DNA of 64,000 nucleotides, from contig JANWWL010000006.1 of the NCBI GenBank assembly GCA_025056155.1, positions 248,001 through 312,000 on the forward strand. Reading direction: 5' to 3'. The position numbers and the translations under genes were made by a program. Source of the DNA: Sphingomonadaceae bacterium (GTDB lineage: Bacteria; Pseudomonadota; Alphaproteobacteria; Sphingomonadales; Sphingomonadaceae). The notes under the pieces were generated by a model, which saw nothing but the letters and a program-made list of their open reading frames with translations, did no database searches and was not told where the DNA came from. Positions 58,088 through 64,000 of the stretch are shown piece by piece. How positions within the stretch are numbered: position 1 is the first letter of the stretch; each line of letters begins with the position of its first letter.

Positions 58088-58295
58088 GAGGGCGCCCCGC
58101 GGGCCACCCATGGCCGGCCACCCGCAGGCGATAGCCAAGCGCGCCATCCGAGGCAATGGCCGGGGCCCGCACGGGCCGTTGCGGCGTGCGGCGTTTCGGC
58201 TCGGAGATGGCCCGAAGCCGCTGGGCCGGTTCGTCCGCGGGCGCGCCTCATGCCGGTCGGCCGCCCTGCCCCGGGGCTGGCCAGCCAGGTGGGAC

Positions 58296-58493
58296 TTACG
58301 CGATGATGTCGGGGATCAGCATGTCCCGGATCATCTGGATCTCGTCCTTCAGGCGCAGCTTGCGCTTCTTGAGGCGCTGGAGCTGAAGGCGGTCGGCCCC
58401 TGGCATCTCGGCCAGGGCGGCGATCGCGGCATCGAGGTCGCGATGCTCTTCCATCAGCCGCGACAGCCGGGCCTTGAGTTCCGCCTCGTCCAT
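58296..58493 (-). CDS. YdcH-like DUF465 small coiled-coil protein
   Basis: A 65-residue protein of the YdcH/DUF465 family: helical, with Glu-Ala-Glu-Leu-Lys-Ala-Arg near the start and the family end Leu-Gln-Arg-Leu-Lys-Lys-Arg-Lys-Leu-Arg-Leu-Lys-Asp-Glu-Ile. The start at 58493 gives the usual length. Its function is unknown; the basic leucine-rich helix suggests a dimer. Confidence 0.88.
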   Translation of the reverse strand: MDEAELKARLSRLMEEHRDLDAAIAALAEMPGADRLQLQRLKKRKLRLKDEIQMIRDMLIPDIIA

Positions 58494-58706
58494 CCCCGCA
58501 TCCTCTGTGCTGCATCCCATCGGGAAGAGACGGCAAAGGTCAAGCATGGCGGGGGCCGAGGGAAACTCGCGACCGGCGTCTTCAACCGCTGGAGGTCAGC
58601 CGTCCGCCAGGCCTCCATATGTCGTGGCTTGGCGCATGTCTGCCGGCCGTGCTTTGATGGGCGCGCAAGTCCGCACGGTGCGGCCGGCCGCCAGGGAGAG
58701 CGCCCC

Positions 58707-58865
58707 ATGGCCTCGTCTCACGCCCAAGCCCTCGAACAGCGTCATCGCCTGCTGGAAGGTCGCATCGCCGAGGAGATGCGCCGGCCGGCCCCCGACTCGG
58801 CATTGCTCACCCGCCTCAAGCGCGAGAAGCTCAAGCTCAAGGACGAGCTCGCTCGCCTGGCCTGA
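58707..58865 (+). CDS. Second YdcH-like DUF465 small protein
   Basis: A 52-residue protein beginning at 58707 behind an AGGGAGAG site. It ends in the DUF465 helix Thr-Arg-Leu-Lys-Arg-Glu-Lys-Leu-Lys-Leu-Lys-Asp-Glu-Leu. It is divergent from the other DUF465 gene (213 bp apart) and converges on dksA 16 bp later. Function unknown. Confidence 0.85.
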   Translation: MASSHAQALEQRHRLLEGRIAEEMRRPAPDSALLTRLKREKLKLKDELARLA

Positions 58866-58881
58866 GGCGGGGCGGCGGCGC

Positions 58882-59358
58882 TCAGTCGTCGCGGCTCACC
58901 CGCTCTTCGCGTTCGTGGCGTTCCTGCACCTCGAGCGTCATCGTGGCGATCGGGCGCGCCTCGAGCCGCGCGAGCGAAATGGGCTCCCCCGTCACCTCGC
59001 AATAGCCGTACTCGCCCGTGCGGATGCGCTCTAGGGCCTGGTCGATCTTGACGAGCAGCTTGCGCTGCCGATCGCGGGACCTGAGCTCGATCGCCCAGTC
59101 CGCTTCCGACGCCGCGCGGTCGGTCGCATCCGGCTCCTGCAGCGGCTCGGCGCGCAGCTGATCCAAGGTGGCGCGTGCCTCGGCCAGGATTTGAGCCTTC
59201 CACCGCAGCAGCTTGCGCCGGAAATAGGCGAGCTGGCGCGGGTTCATGAAGGGCTCGTCCTCGCTTGGACGATAGTCTTCGGGCAGCTCGAGCCGCTCGA
59301 GCTCGGCCAGCACGCTCGCCTCGTCGAAGAGCTCCGAGTCTCGCTCCCTCGACGTCAT
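58882..59358 (-). CDS. dksA: RNA polymerase-binding transcription factor DksA
   Basis: A 158-residue DksA, which inserts a coiled coil into the RNA polymerase secondary channel to potentiate ppGpp. The coiled-coil tip Ala-Thr-Asp-Arg-Ala-Ala-Ser-Glu-Ala-Asp near 90-99 keeps acidic residues. The zinc-finger region has only one Cys (Tyr-Gly-Tyr-Cys-Glu-Val-Thr-Gly-Glu-Pro-Ile) where E. coli has four, a form usual in alphaproteobacteria. The start at 59358 agrees with the family N-terminus. Confidence 0.93.
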   Translation of the reverse strand: MTSRERDSELFDEASVLAELERLELPEDYRPSEDEPFMNPRQLAYFRRKLLRWKAQILAEARATLDQLRAEPLQEPDATDRAASEADWAIELRSRDRQRKLLVKIDQALERIRTGEYGYCEVTGEPISLARLEARPIATMTLEVQERHEREERVSRDD

Positions 59359-59469
59359 GTCCGACACGTCCCGCGCTCCCCGTCCCGTCGAGCGGCCGGG
59401 GTGCCCCCGCCTGCCGCCCCGCCCGGCGGCGATAGGACAACGCCCTGTTACGGGCAAGCAAAACGTGTC

Positions 59470-60351
59470 TTACCCAAGGGGCCGCCGGCGCCGTGCCGGC
59501 ACGCCCAGGCGGGCCTCCACCTCGTGGAGCGGCTCAAGGGTCACGCGCATGTGGAAGGCGTTGGCGTGCAGCAGCCGTTCGTCGTCCACCATCACGCCGA
59601 TGTGTCCTGGCCACCACGCCAGGTCGCCGCGGCGGCAGGGCTCCCCGGGCCCGAGGTCGGGGCCGGCGTCGGCGAAGAGCATGTCGCTGTCCCGCCGTGC
59701 CGGCCGGCCGACCAGCTTCCTTGCCACCTGAAGGAGGCCCGAACAATCCAAACCGGTGCGCGCCCGGCCGCCCCAGCGATAGGGCGCGCCCAGGAACCCC
59801 TCGGCCACCGCCACCCAGTCGGGGGCAGGGCCGGGCATAACGTGCCGGCGATGCACGTAGCCGCCGGCGCCCGGGCCTGCCACGACGGGCAGGAACTCCC
59901 CCTCGCCATCCCCCACGGCGAGCTCCGCCCCGGCGGGCAGCCAGGCCACCACCCGGGCCTTGGACGTCGGGTCGGCCAGCAGCAGCCCGTCGCCGGGCCC
60001 CACGAGCACCGGCCGCCCCCCCTGGCCCTCGGCCGTCAGGGTGGCCGCATCGACGTAGCCCACATAATGATCGTGAAGGCCATAGCCCCAGGCCGCTCCG
60101 GCGCCGAGGTCGAGAACGGCGAACCCCTCCCCGAACAACAGCTGGCTGACCGCGGGGGCGTGCGCTTCTGGGCCCGACCGCAGGTCCACGACCGACACGG
60201 CCACCCGCCGGACAACGGGACAGGCGTAGTGCGCTCGGGCGATCCGGCCGGCGAGGGCCACGTCGGCAAGGTCGGGCCGGACGGCCGCTTCACGCGGATC
60301 GAGCGTCTTCGGGTCCGGCGAGGGACCCGACAGGCGGAAGCCCAGGGTCAT
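59470..60351 (-). CDS. NlpC/P60 cell-wall peptidase
   Basis: A 293-residue protein with an SH3-like middle region and a C-terminal NlpC/P60 domain. The catalytic Cys203 lies in Gly-Leu-Asp-Cys-Ser-Gly-Leu; the His is in Trp-Pro-Gly-His-Ile-Gly-Val-Met, and a second His in Leu-Leu-His-Ala-Asn. The enzymes cut peptides of peptidoglycan stems, often gamma-D-Glu-diamino acid bonds. No signal peptide is visible, as is common for this alphaproteobacterial group, and a cytoplasmic recycling role is possible. The ATG overlaps the aminopeptidase stop by 4 nt. Confidence 0.88.
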   Translation of the reverse strand: MTLGFRLSGPSPDPKTLDPREAAVRPDLADVALAGRIARAHYACPVVRRVAVSVVDLRSGPEAHAPAVSQLLFGEGFAVLDLGAGAAWGYGLHDHYVGYVDAATLTAEGQGGRPVLVGPGDGLLLADPTSKARVVAWLPAGAELAVGDGEGEFLPVVAGPGAGGYVHRRHVMPGPAPDWVAVAEGFLGAPYRWGGRARTGLDCSGLLQVARKLVGRPARRDSDMLFADAGPDLGPGEPCRRGDLAWWPGHIGVMVDDERLLHANAFHMRVTLEPLHEVEARLGVPARRRRPLG

Positions 60352-61724
60352 GTGCCGAAGCGCCGTTCGAGGAAGGTGAAGGTGGCGAACAGCCCTTGGG
60401 CGGCGCCGCCACGGGGTCGTCCCGGCCGCTCGGTCGCGTGCCAGGCATAGAGGTCGAGGTGCGCCCAGGGCACGCCTGGGGGCACGAACCGCTCGAGGAA
60501 CAGGGCCCCTGCGATTGCACCCGCGAAGGGCCCTTCGGGGCTGTTGGCGAGGTCGGCGATCCGCGACTTGAGCATCGCGCGATAGGGCGCCCACAGCGGC
60601 AGGCGCCACACCGGGTCCTCGGCCTGGGCGGCGGCGGCCGCAAGGTCGGCCGCCAAGGCTTCGTCGTTCGTGAACAGGGCCGGAAGCTCGGGCCCCAGGG
60701 CCACCCGCGCCGCCCCCGTGAGGGTGGCGAAGTCGAGGATCACGGCCGGCGCCTCCTCCCCCACCAGGGCCAGGGCGTCGGCCAGCACCAGGCGGCCCTC
60801 GGCATCCGTGTTGGTCACCTCCACCGAGAGGCCCCGACGCGTCGCGATCACGTCGCCCGGGCGCAGCGCATGGCCGCTCACGGCGTTGTCGGCCGCCGCG
60901 ATCACCAGCTTGAGGCGCACGGGCAGGCCGGCCGCCATCACCAGGCGGGCGAGCGCCGCGGCGTGCGCGGCCCCGCCCATGTCCTTCTTCATCAGCGCCA
61001 TGGCAGGGCCGGGCTTCAGGTTGAGCCCGCCCGTGTCGAAGGTGATACCCTTGCCCACCAGGGCCACCAGCGGGGCCTGGGGCGGGCCCCAGTCGAGCGC
61101 CACCAGGCGGGGCGCGCGGGGGCTTGCCCGGCCCACGGCGTGCACGGCCGGAAAGCCCTTCGCCAGCAGTTCCTCGCCCACCACGCTCTCCACCCGGGCG
61201 TCGAACGGGTGGGCCAGCTGGCGCACGGCCTCCTCCAGTTCGGCCGGCCCCAGGTCCTCGGCCGGAGTGTCCACCAGATCGCGGACCAGGGCCTCGGCGT
61301 CGGCGGCGGCCAAGGCCGGCCCGATGGCCCCAGGCTCGACGAGGAGCGTGCGCGGGGGCTCCTCCTCGGCGGCCCGGTAGCGGGTGAAGCGGTGCTGGGC
61401 CATCAGCCAACCGTGCAAGGCGAGAGGCGGCACGGGGCCCGTCACGCGCCAGGGCCCGGGCGGGGCCACCGCCACAGCTGCGGCCAGAGTCCAGCGGCCG
61501 GGGGCCGCCCGCGCCCCGAGCCCGACGGCCACGACACAGTCGCCCGCGCGCGGCAGCACGACCGCCTGATCCTCCCGCCCCCGGAAGCCGGCCGCCCGCG
61601 CCATGACCCGCGCCGGGGGCTCGAGAGCGTCGAGGAACCGTTCCGCGTCCGCCTCGGCCACCGGCACAATGGCACCGGCCGGCCTGCCGTCGTCGGGGGC
61701 CAACCGGTCGGCCAGTGCGCTCAC
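60348..61724 (-). CDS. Leucyl aminopeptidase family protein (M17)
   Basis: A 458-residue M17 metalloaminopeptidase that removes N-terminal residues from peptides. Metal and catalytic residues are seen in Leu-Val-Gly-Lys-Gly-Ile-Thr-Phe-Asp-Thr-Gly-Gly, Met-Lys-Lys-Asp-Met-Gly-Gly-Ala and the signature Asn-Thr-Asp-Ala-Glu-Gly-Arg-Leu. The GTG start at 61724 overlaps the hemB stop (GTGA), and the stop overlaps the NlpC start, so hemB, this gene and the NlpC gene are translationally coupled. The aminopeptidase/NlpC pair suggests handling of murein peptides, by inference. Confidence 0.92.
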   Translation of the reverse strand: MSALADRLAPDDGRPAGAIVPVAEADAERFLDALEPPARVMARAAGFRGREDQAVVLPRAGDCVVAVGLGARAAPGRWTLAAAVAVAPPGPWRVTGPVPPLALHGWLMAQHRFTRYRAAEEEPPRTLLVEPGAIGPALAAADAEALVRDLVDTPAEDLGPAELEEAVRQLAHPFDARVESVVGEELLAKGFPAVHAVGRASPRAPRLVALDWGPPQAPLVALVGKGITFDTGGLNLKPGPAMALMKKDMGGAAHAAALARLVMAAGLPVRLKLVIAAADNAVSGHALRPGDVIATRRGLSVEVTNTDAEGRLVLADALALVGEEAPAVILDFATLTGAARVALGPELPALFTNDEALAADLAAAAAQAEDPVWRLPLWAPYRAMLKSRIADLANSPEGPFAGAIAGALFLERFVPPGVPWAHLDLYAWHATERPGRPRGGAAQGLFATFTFLERRFGT

Positions 61725-62707
61725 GCGCTCCACAGCCGGGCGAGGTGCGGGGCGTGATAGGTGAGGACACCCCGGGCCCCCGCACGGCGGAAGGCCGTCA
61801 TCACCTCGGTCACGGCCGCGTCGCGTTCCAGGATGCCGGCGCGCACGGCCGCTTCGACCATCGCATACTCCCCGGAAACGCAGTAGGCGAACACCGGCAC
61901 GTCGAAGCGCTCGGCCACTTTCTGGACGACGTCGAGGTAAGCGAGGCCGGGCTTCACGATGACGCTGTCCGCCCCCTCCTCGAGATCGAGCGCCACTTCG
62001 AGCAGCGCTTCGCGGGCGTTGGCGGGGTCCATCTGGTAGCCCCGCTTGTCGCCCGTGAGCCGCCCGGCCGCCCCCACCGCGTCGCGGAAGGGGCCGTAGA
62101 AAGCGCTCGCATACTTGGCGGCATAGGCCATCAGGTGCACGTCGGCGAAGCCCTCGGCTTCCAGCGCGCGGCGGATGGCGCCCACCCGCCCGTCCATCAT
62201 GTCGGACGGCGCCAGAATGTCGGCGCCGGCGCGCGCCTGGTTGAGCGCCTGGCCCACCAGCACCTCGATGGTAGGATCGTTCAGCACCCGGCCTTGGGCG
62301 TCCACCAGGCCATCGTGGCCGTGGGAGGTGTACGGGTCCAGGGCCACGTCGGCCATCACGCCCACGGCGTCGGTGGCCGATCGGATCTCGGCGATGGCGC
62401 GGCAGACCAGGTTGTCGGGGTTGAGCGCTTCGCGCCCGTCGGGCGTGCGGCGCTCGGCCGGGGTGTGGGGGAACAGCGCGATGGCGGGGATGCCCAGGGC
62501 CTCGGCCTCGCGCGCCAGCTCGGCCAGAGCGCTCACGGGATGGCGCACCACGCCGGGCAGCGACGGAATGGCTTCCGCCTCGGGCCCGGCGGTGAGGAAT
62601 ACGGGCCAGATCAGGTTGGCCGGGCTCCAGCTCGTCTCGCGCACCAGGGCGCGCAGCCACGGCGTGCGGCGGTTGCGCCTTGGCCGGGTGGCGGGAAAGG
62701 CGGGCAT
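61721..62707 (-). CDS. hemB: Delta-aminolevulinic acid dehydratase (porphobilinogen synthase)
   Basis: A 328-residue enzyme that condenses two 5-aminolevulinates to porphobilinogen. The two active-site Lys are in Met-Ala-Tyr-Ala-Ala-Lys-Tyr and Ile-Val-Lys-Pro-Gly-Leu. The metal loop is Asp-Val-Ala-Leu-Asp-Pro-Tyr-Thr-Ser-His-Gly-His-Asp-Gly, where Asp/Ala replace the Cys of zinc enzymes, so it is the magnesium (non-zinc) type. It leads a three-gene overlapped operon. Confidence 0.95.
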   Translation of the reverse strand: MPAFPATRPRRNRRTPWLRALVRETSWSPANLIWPVFLTAGPEAEAIPSLPGVVRHPVSALAELAREAEALGIPAIALFPHTPAERRTPDGREALNPDNLVCRAIAEIRSATDAVGVMADVALDPYTSHGHDGLVDAQGRVLNDPTIEVLVGQALNQARAGADILAPSDMMDGRVGAIRRALEAEGFADVHLMAYAAKYASAFYGPFRDAVGAAGRLTGDKRGYQMDPANAREALLEVALDLEEGADSVIVKPGLAYLDVVQKVAERFDVPVFAYCVSGEYAMVEAAVRAGILERDAAVTEVMTAFRRAGARGVLTYHAPHLARLWSA

Positions 62708-62754
62708 GGCGCGCGGCGATAGCGAAGGGATCCGGGGCCGGCTAGCGGGAGAGC

Positions 62755-63114
62755 GTGGCCCTCTTTCCCGTCGACGAGCTCGAAGCCCTGCTGGTGTTGC
62801 GCGCGCGCGCCCGATCGCCCATCAGCTACGGCGAGGTCTGCGCTTGGTTCGGCCTGCCGTTCAGCCGGCACCTGGTCCGCCAGCTGTGCGCTGCCCTCGA
62901 CGAGGTCGACGCCCGGCAGCGAGGCGCCGGCCGGCCCGAGCTCGCCGTCCTGGTCGTCCGCCGCTCCGACGGTCTGCCCGGCCAGGGCTGGTGGCTTTCC
63001 AAGTCGCACGATCCGTGGGATGGCGCCTTCACCGGGCCCGAAGCGCGACGGTTTGTCGAGCGTCACCAGGCCCGGGCCTATGCCTGGTGGGCCGACCGCA
63101 GGGAGGAGGCATGA
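62755..63114 (+). CDS. Small uncharacterised protein with a winged-helix-like fold
   Basis: A 119-residue protein starting with GTG at 62755 after a GGGAGAG site. The N-terminal half (about 8-50) reads like a helix-turn-helix or winged-helix region; the centre Leu-Ala-Val-Leu-Val-Val-Arg-Arg and Gly-Leu-Pro-Gly-Gln-Gly-Trp-Trp suggest a strand pair and turn. The C-terminus is a basic helix. I do not recognise a function. Its stop overlaps the next ATG (ATGA), so it is co-translated with the hydrolase. Confidence 0.75.
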   Translation: MALFPVDELEALLVLRARARSPISYGEVCAWFGLPFSRHLVRQLCAALDEVDARQRGAGRPELAVLVVRRSDGLPGQGWWLSKSHDPWDGAFTGPEARRFVERHQARAYAWWADRREEA

Positions 63115-63812
63115 CGACCTTCGTTCTGGTGCACGGGGCCTGGCACGGCGGCTGGGTCTGGCGCGACGTCGCCCGCCACCTGCGCGCCGCCGGCCACGAC
63201 GTGCTGACCCCGACGCTCACGGGTCTTGGCGAACGGGCCCACCTGTTGGCGCCGCAGGTGGGCATCGCGCTGCACGCGCAGGACATCCGGGCCGTCCTCG
63301 AGTGGGAGGAGCTCGAGGATGTGGTCCTGGCGGGCCACAGTTATGGCGCCCTGCCCGCAGCCCTTGCCTGCGATCATCCCGCGGTGGCCCGCTTCGTCTC
63401 GGTGGACGGCGTGCCCATCGTGCCCGGGCGCGCCCTGGCCGATCGCCTATCGCCCGAGGCGGTGGAGGCGGCGCGGGCGACCCTCGTGAACGGGCTGGGC
63501 CTGCCCGCCCCCGATCCCGTCGTGTTCGACGTCCCAGCCGATCATCCGGGCCACGCCTGGGTCAAGCGACGCGTGACCCCCCTGCCCTGGCGCTGCGTGC
63601 ACGACGCCCTTCCCGCCCTGCCGCCCCGTTTCGCCCAGCTGCCACGCGCCTACCTGGCCGCGGGGCGCAACAGCATGGCCGAGCCCGCGCGGGGCCGCGC
63701 CCAGGCCGAAACCGAGGGCTGGCCCCTGAAGGTGATCGATTCGGGCCACGACCTCCCGGTCACCGCGCCGGCCGAAACGGCGCACGCCCTTGCCGAACTC
63801 GCCCAGGCCTGA
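63111..63812 (+). CDS. Alpha/beta hydrolase (salicylate-esterase/hydroxynitrile lyase-like)
   Basis: A 233-residue hydrolase with the start Phe-Val-Leu-Val-His-Gly-Ala-Trp-His-Gly-Gly-Trp, the nucleophile Gly-His-Ser-Tyr-Gly-Ala (Ser near 81) and a C-terminal Ser-Gly-His-Asp-Leu-Pro His. This sub-family includes plant esterase/lyase-like bacterial proteins of unknown substrate. It follows the small GTG-start gene with a GGGAGGAGG site. Confidence 0.85.
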   Translation: MTTFVLVHGAWHGGWVWRDVARHLRAAGHDVLTPTLTGLGERAHLLAPQVGIALHAQDIRAVLEWEELEDVVLAGHSYGALPAALACDHPAVARFVSVDGVPIVPGRALADRLSPEAVEAARATLVNGLGLPAPDPVVFDVPADHPGHAWVKRRVTPLPWRCVHDALPALPPRFAQLPRAYLAAGRNSMAEPARGRAQAETEGWPLKVIDSGHDLPVTAPAETAHALAELAQA

Positions 63813-64000
63813 GGAGGGTCGCCGCCCGGTCGCCGAACCCGCGCCGCCCGACCTGCGCGCGCGGCGGGCTCGCGCGCGGCGGATCCTGGACGCCCTGGGG
63901 GCGGGCAACCCCGCCCCGCGCACCGAGCTCGAGCATCGCGACCCCTACACGCTGCTCGTGGCCGTGGTGCTGTCGGCCCAGTCCACCGATGCCGGCGTCA
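63790..64000 (+). CDS. nth: Endonuclease III, N-terminal part (cut by window end)
   Basis: An open frame running to the window end encodes Thr-Glu-Leu-Glu-His-Arg-Asp-Pro-Tyr-Thr-Leu-Leu-Val-Ala-Val-Val-Leu-Ser-Ala, then Gln-Ser-Thr-Asp, the N-terminus of Nth (base-excision glycosylase/AP lyase). No ATG or GTG starts it; the first candidate in frame is TTG at 63790, inside the hydrolase end, while a GGAGGG site is at 63813-63818. The exact start is therefore uncertain, and the Fe-S and catalytic regions lie outside the window. Confidence 0.75.
   Translation, partial: MPNSPRPEEGRRPVAEPAPPDLRARRARARRILDALGAGNPAPRTELEHRDPYTLLVAVVLSAQSTDAGV

Noticed and set aside
57893-58156. 87-residue minus-strand open frame containing Val-Ala-Gln-Leu-Gly-Glu-Arg
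   Set aside because: This is the well-known false translation of a tRNA gene; it covers tRNA-Ala(CGC) at 58012-58087.

Overview
The window is a very GC-rich (roughly 70% or more by eye), densely packed chromosomal segment of an alphaproteobacterium, most likely of the Sphingomonadales type. The grounds are a PEP-CTERM protein with the PEPxxWA tail usual in sphingomonads, a TonB-dependent receptor paired with a beta-helix lipoprotein, a TauE/SafE permease next to a TIGR02186 protein, an Asp-type HemB, a one-cysteine DksA and an HslV with a short leader. I saw no transposase, phage gene, integrase, CRISPR array or rRNA. There is one tRNA, Ala(CGC). The genus is inference.

Layout. 1-2682: end of a type II secretion operon (gspJ end, gspK, a gspL that appears fused to gspM, a small unknown gene). 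2816-7392 (minus): tightly overlapped acyl-CoA cassette (thiolase, enoyl-CoA hydratase, alpha/beta hydrolase, AMP-dependent acyl-CoA ligase). 7496-20072: nadE, a class II aldolase with a DUF2256 gene, a Tat-type PhoD phosphatase, purB, a GGDEF protein, acnA, a Rieske oxygenase and an AmpG-like permease. 20091-25209: olsB, a YgjP-like metallopeptidase, PBP1A and argG. 25388-31832: PEP-CTERM protein, AI-2E-type permease, S46 peptidase and an Lhr-type helicase. 31957-38508: lipoprotein plus TonB receptor, then the plcP-agt pair. 38511-46245 (minus): rodZ-like, cpoB, tilS, gyrA, tsaD, gpsA. 46446-57619: tadA, trmFO, tauE plus TIGR02186, pepN, an MFS carrier, a flippase and hslVU. 57620-64000: tRNA-Ala, two DUF465 genes, dksA, hemB/leucyl aminopeptidase/NlpC, a small unknown gene, a hydrolase and the start of nth.

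The most interesting theme is phosphate starvation. Four 7-bp PHO half-sites in perfect 11-bp register (38469-38508, minus strand) lie just upstream of a PlcP-like phospholipase C and a GT4 glycosyltransferase, the known phospholipid-to-glycolipid remodelling pair. A 7-4-7 PHO box (31835-31852) lies upstream of the lipoprotein/TonB receptor operon. Two half-sites two helical turns apart precede olsB (ornithine lipid synthesis), and a PhoD phosphatase is also nearby. These genes would together replace phospholipids with phosphorus-free lipids and scavenge phosphate; the lipoprotein/receptor pair is the part with no established role.

Other points of note: the GspL-GspM fusion, two long tail-to-tail coding overlaps (160 and 111 bp), a 17-nt palindrome between the Rieske oxygenase and AmpG-like genes, and several intergenic repeats. 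All family calls come from reading motifs in the translated sequence; no database search was run.
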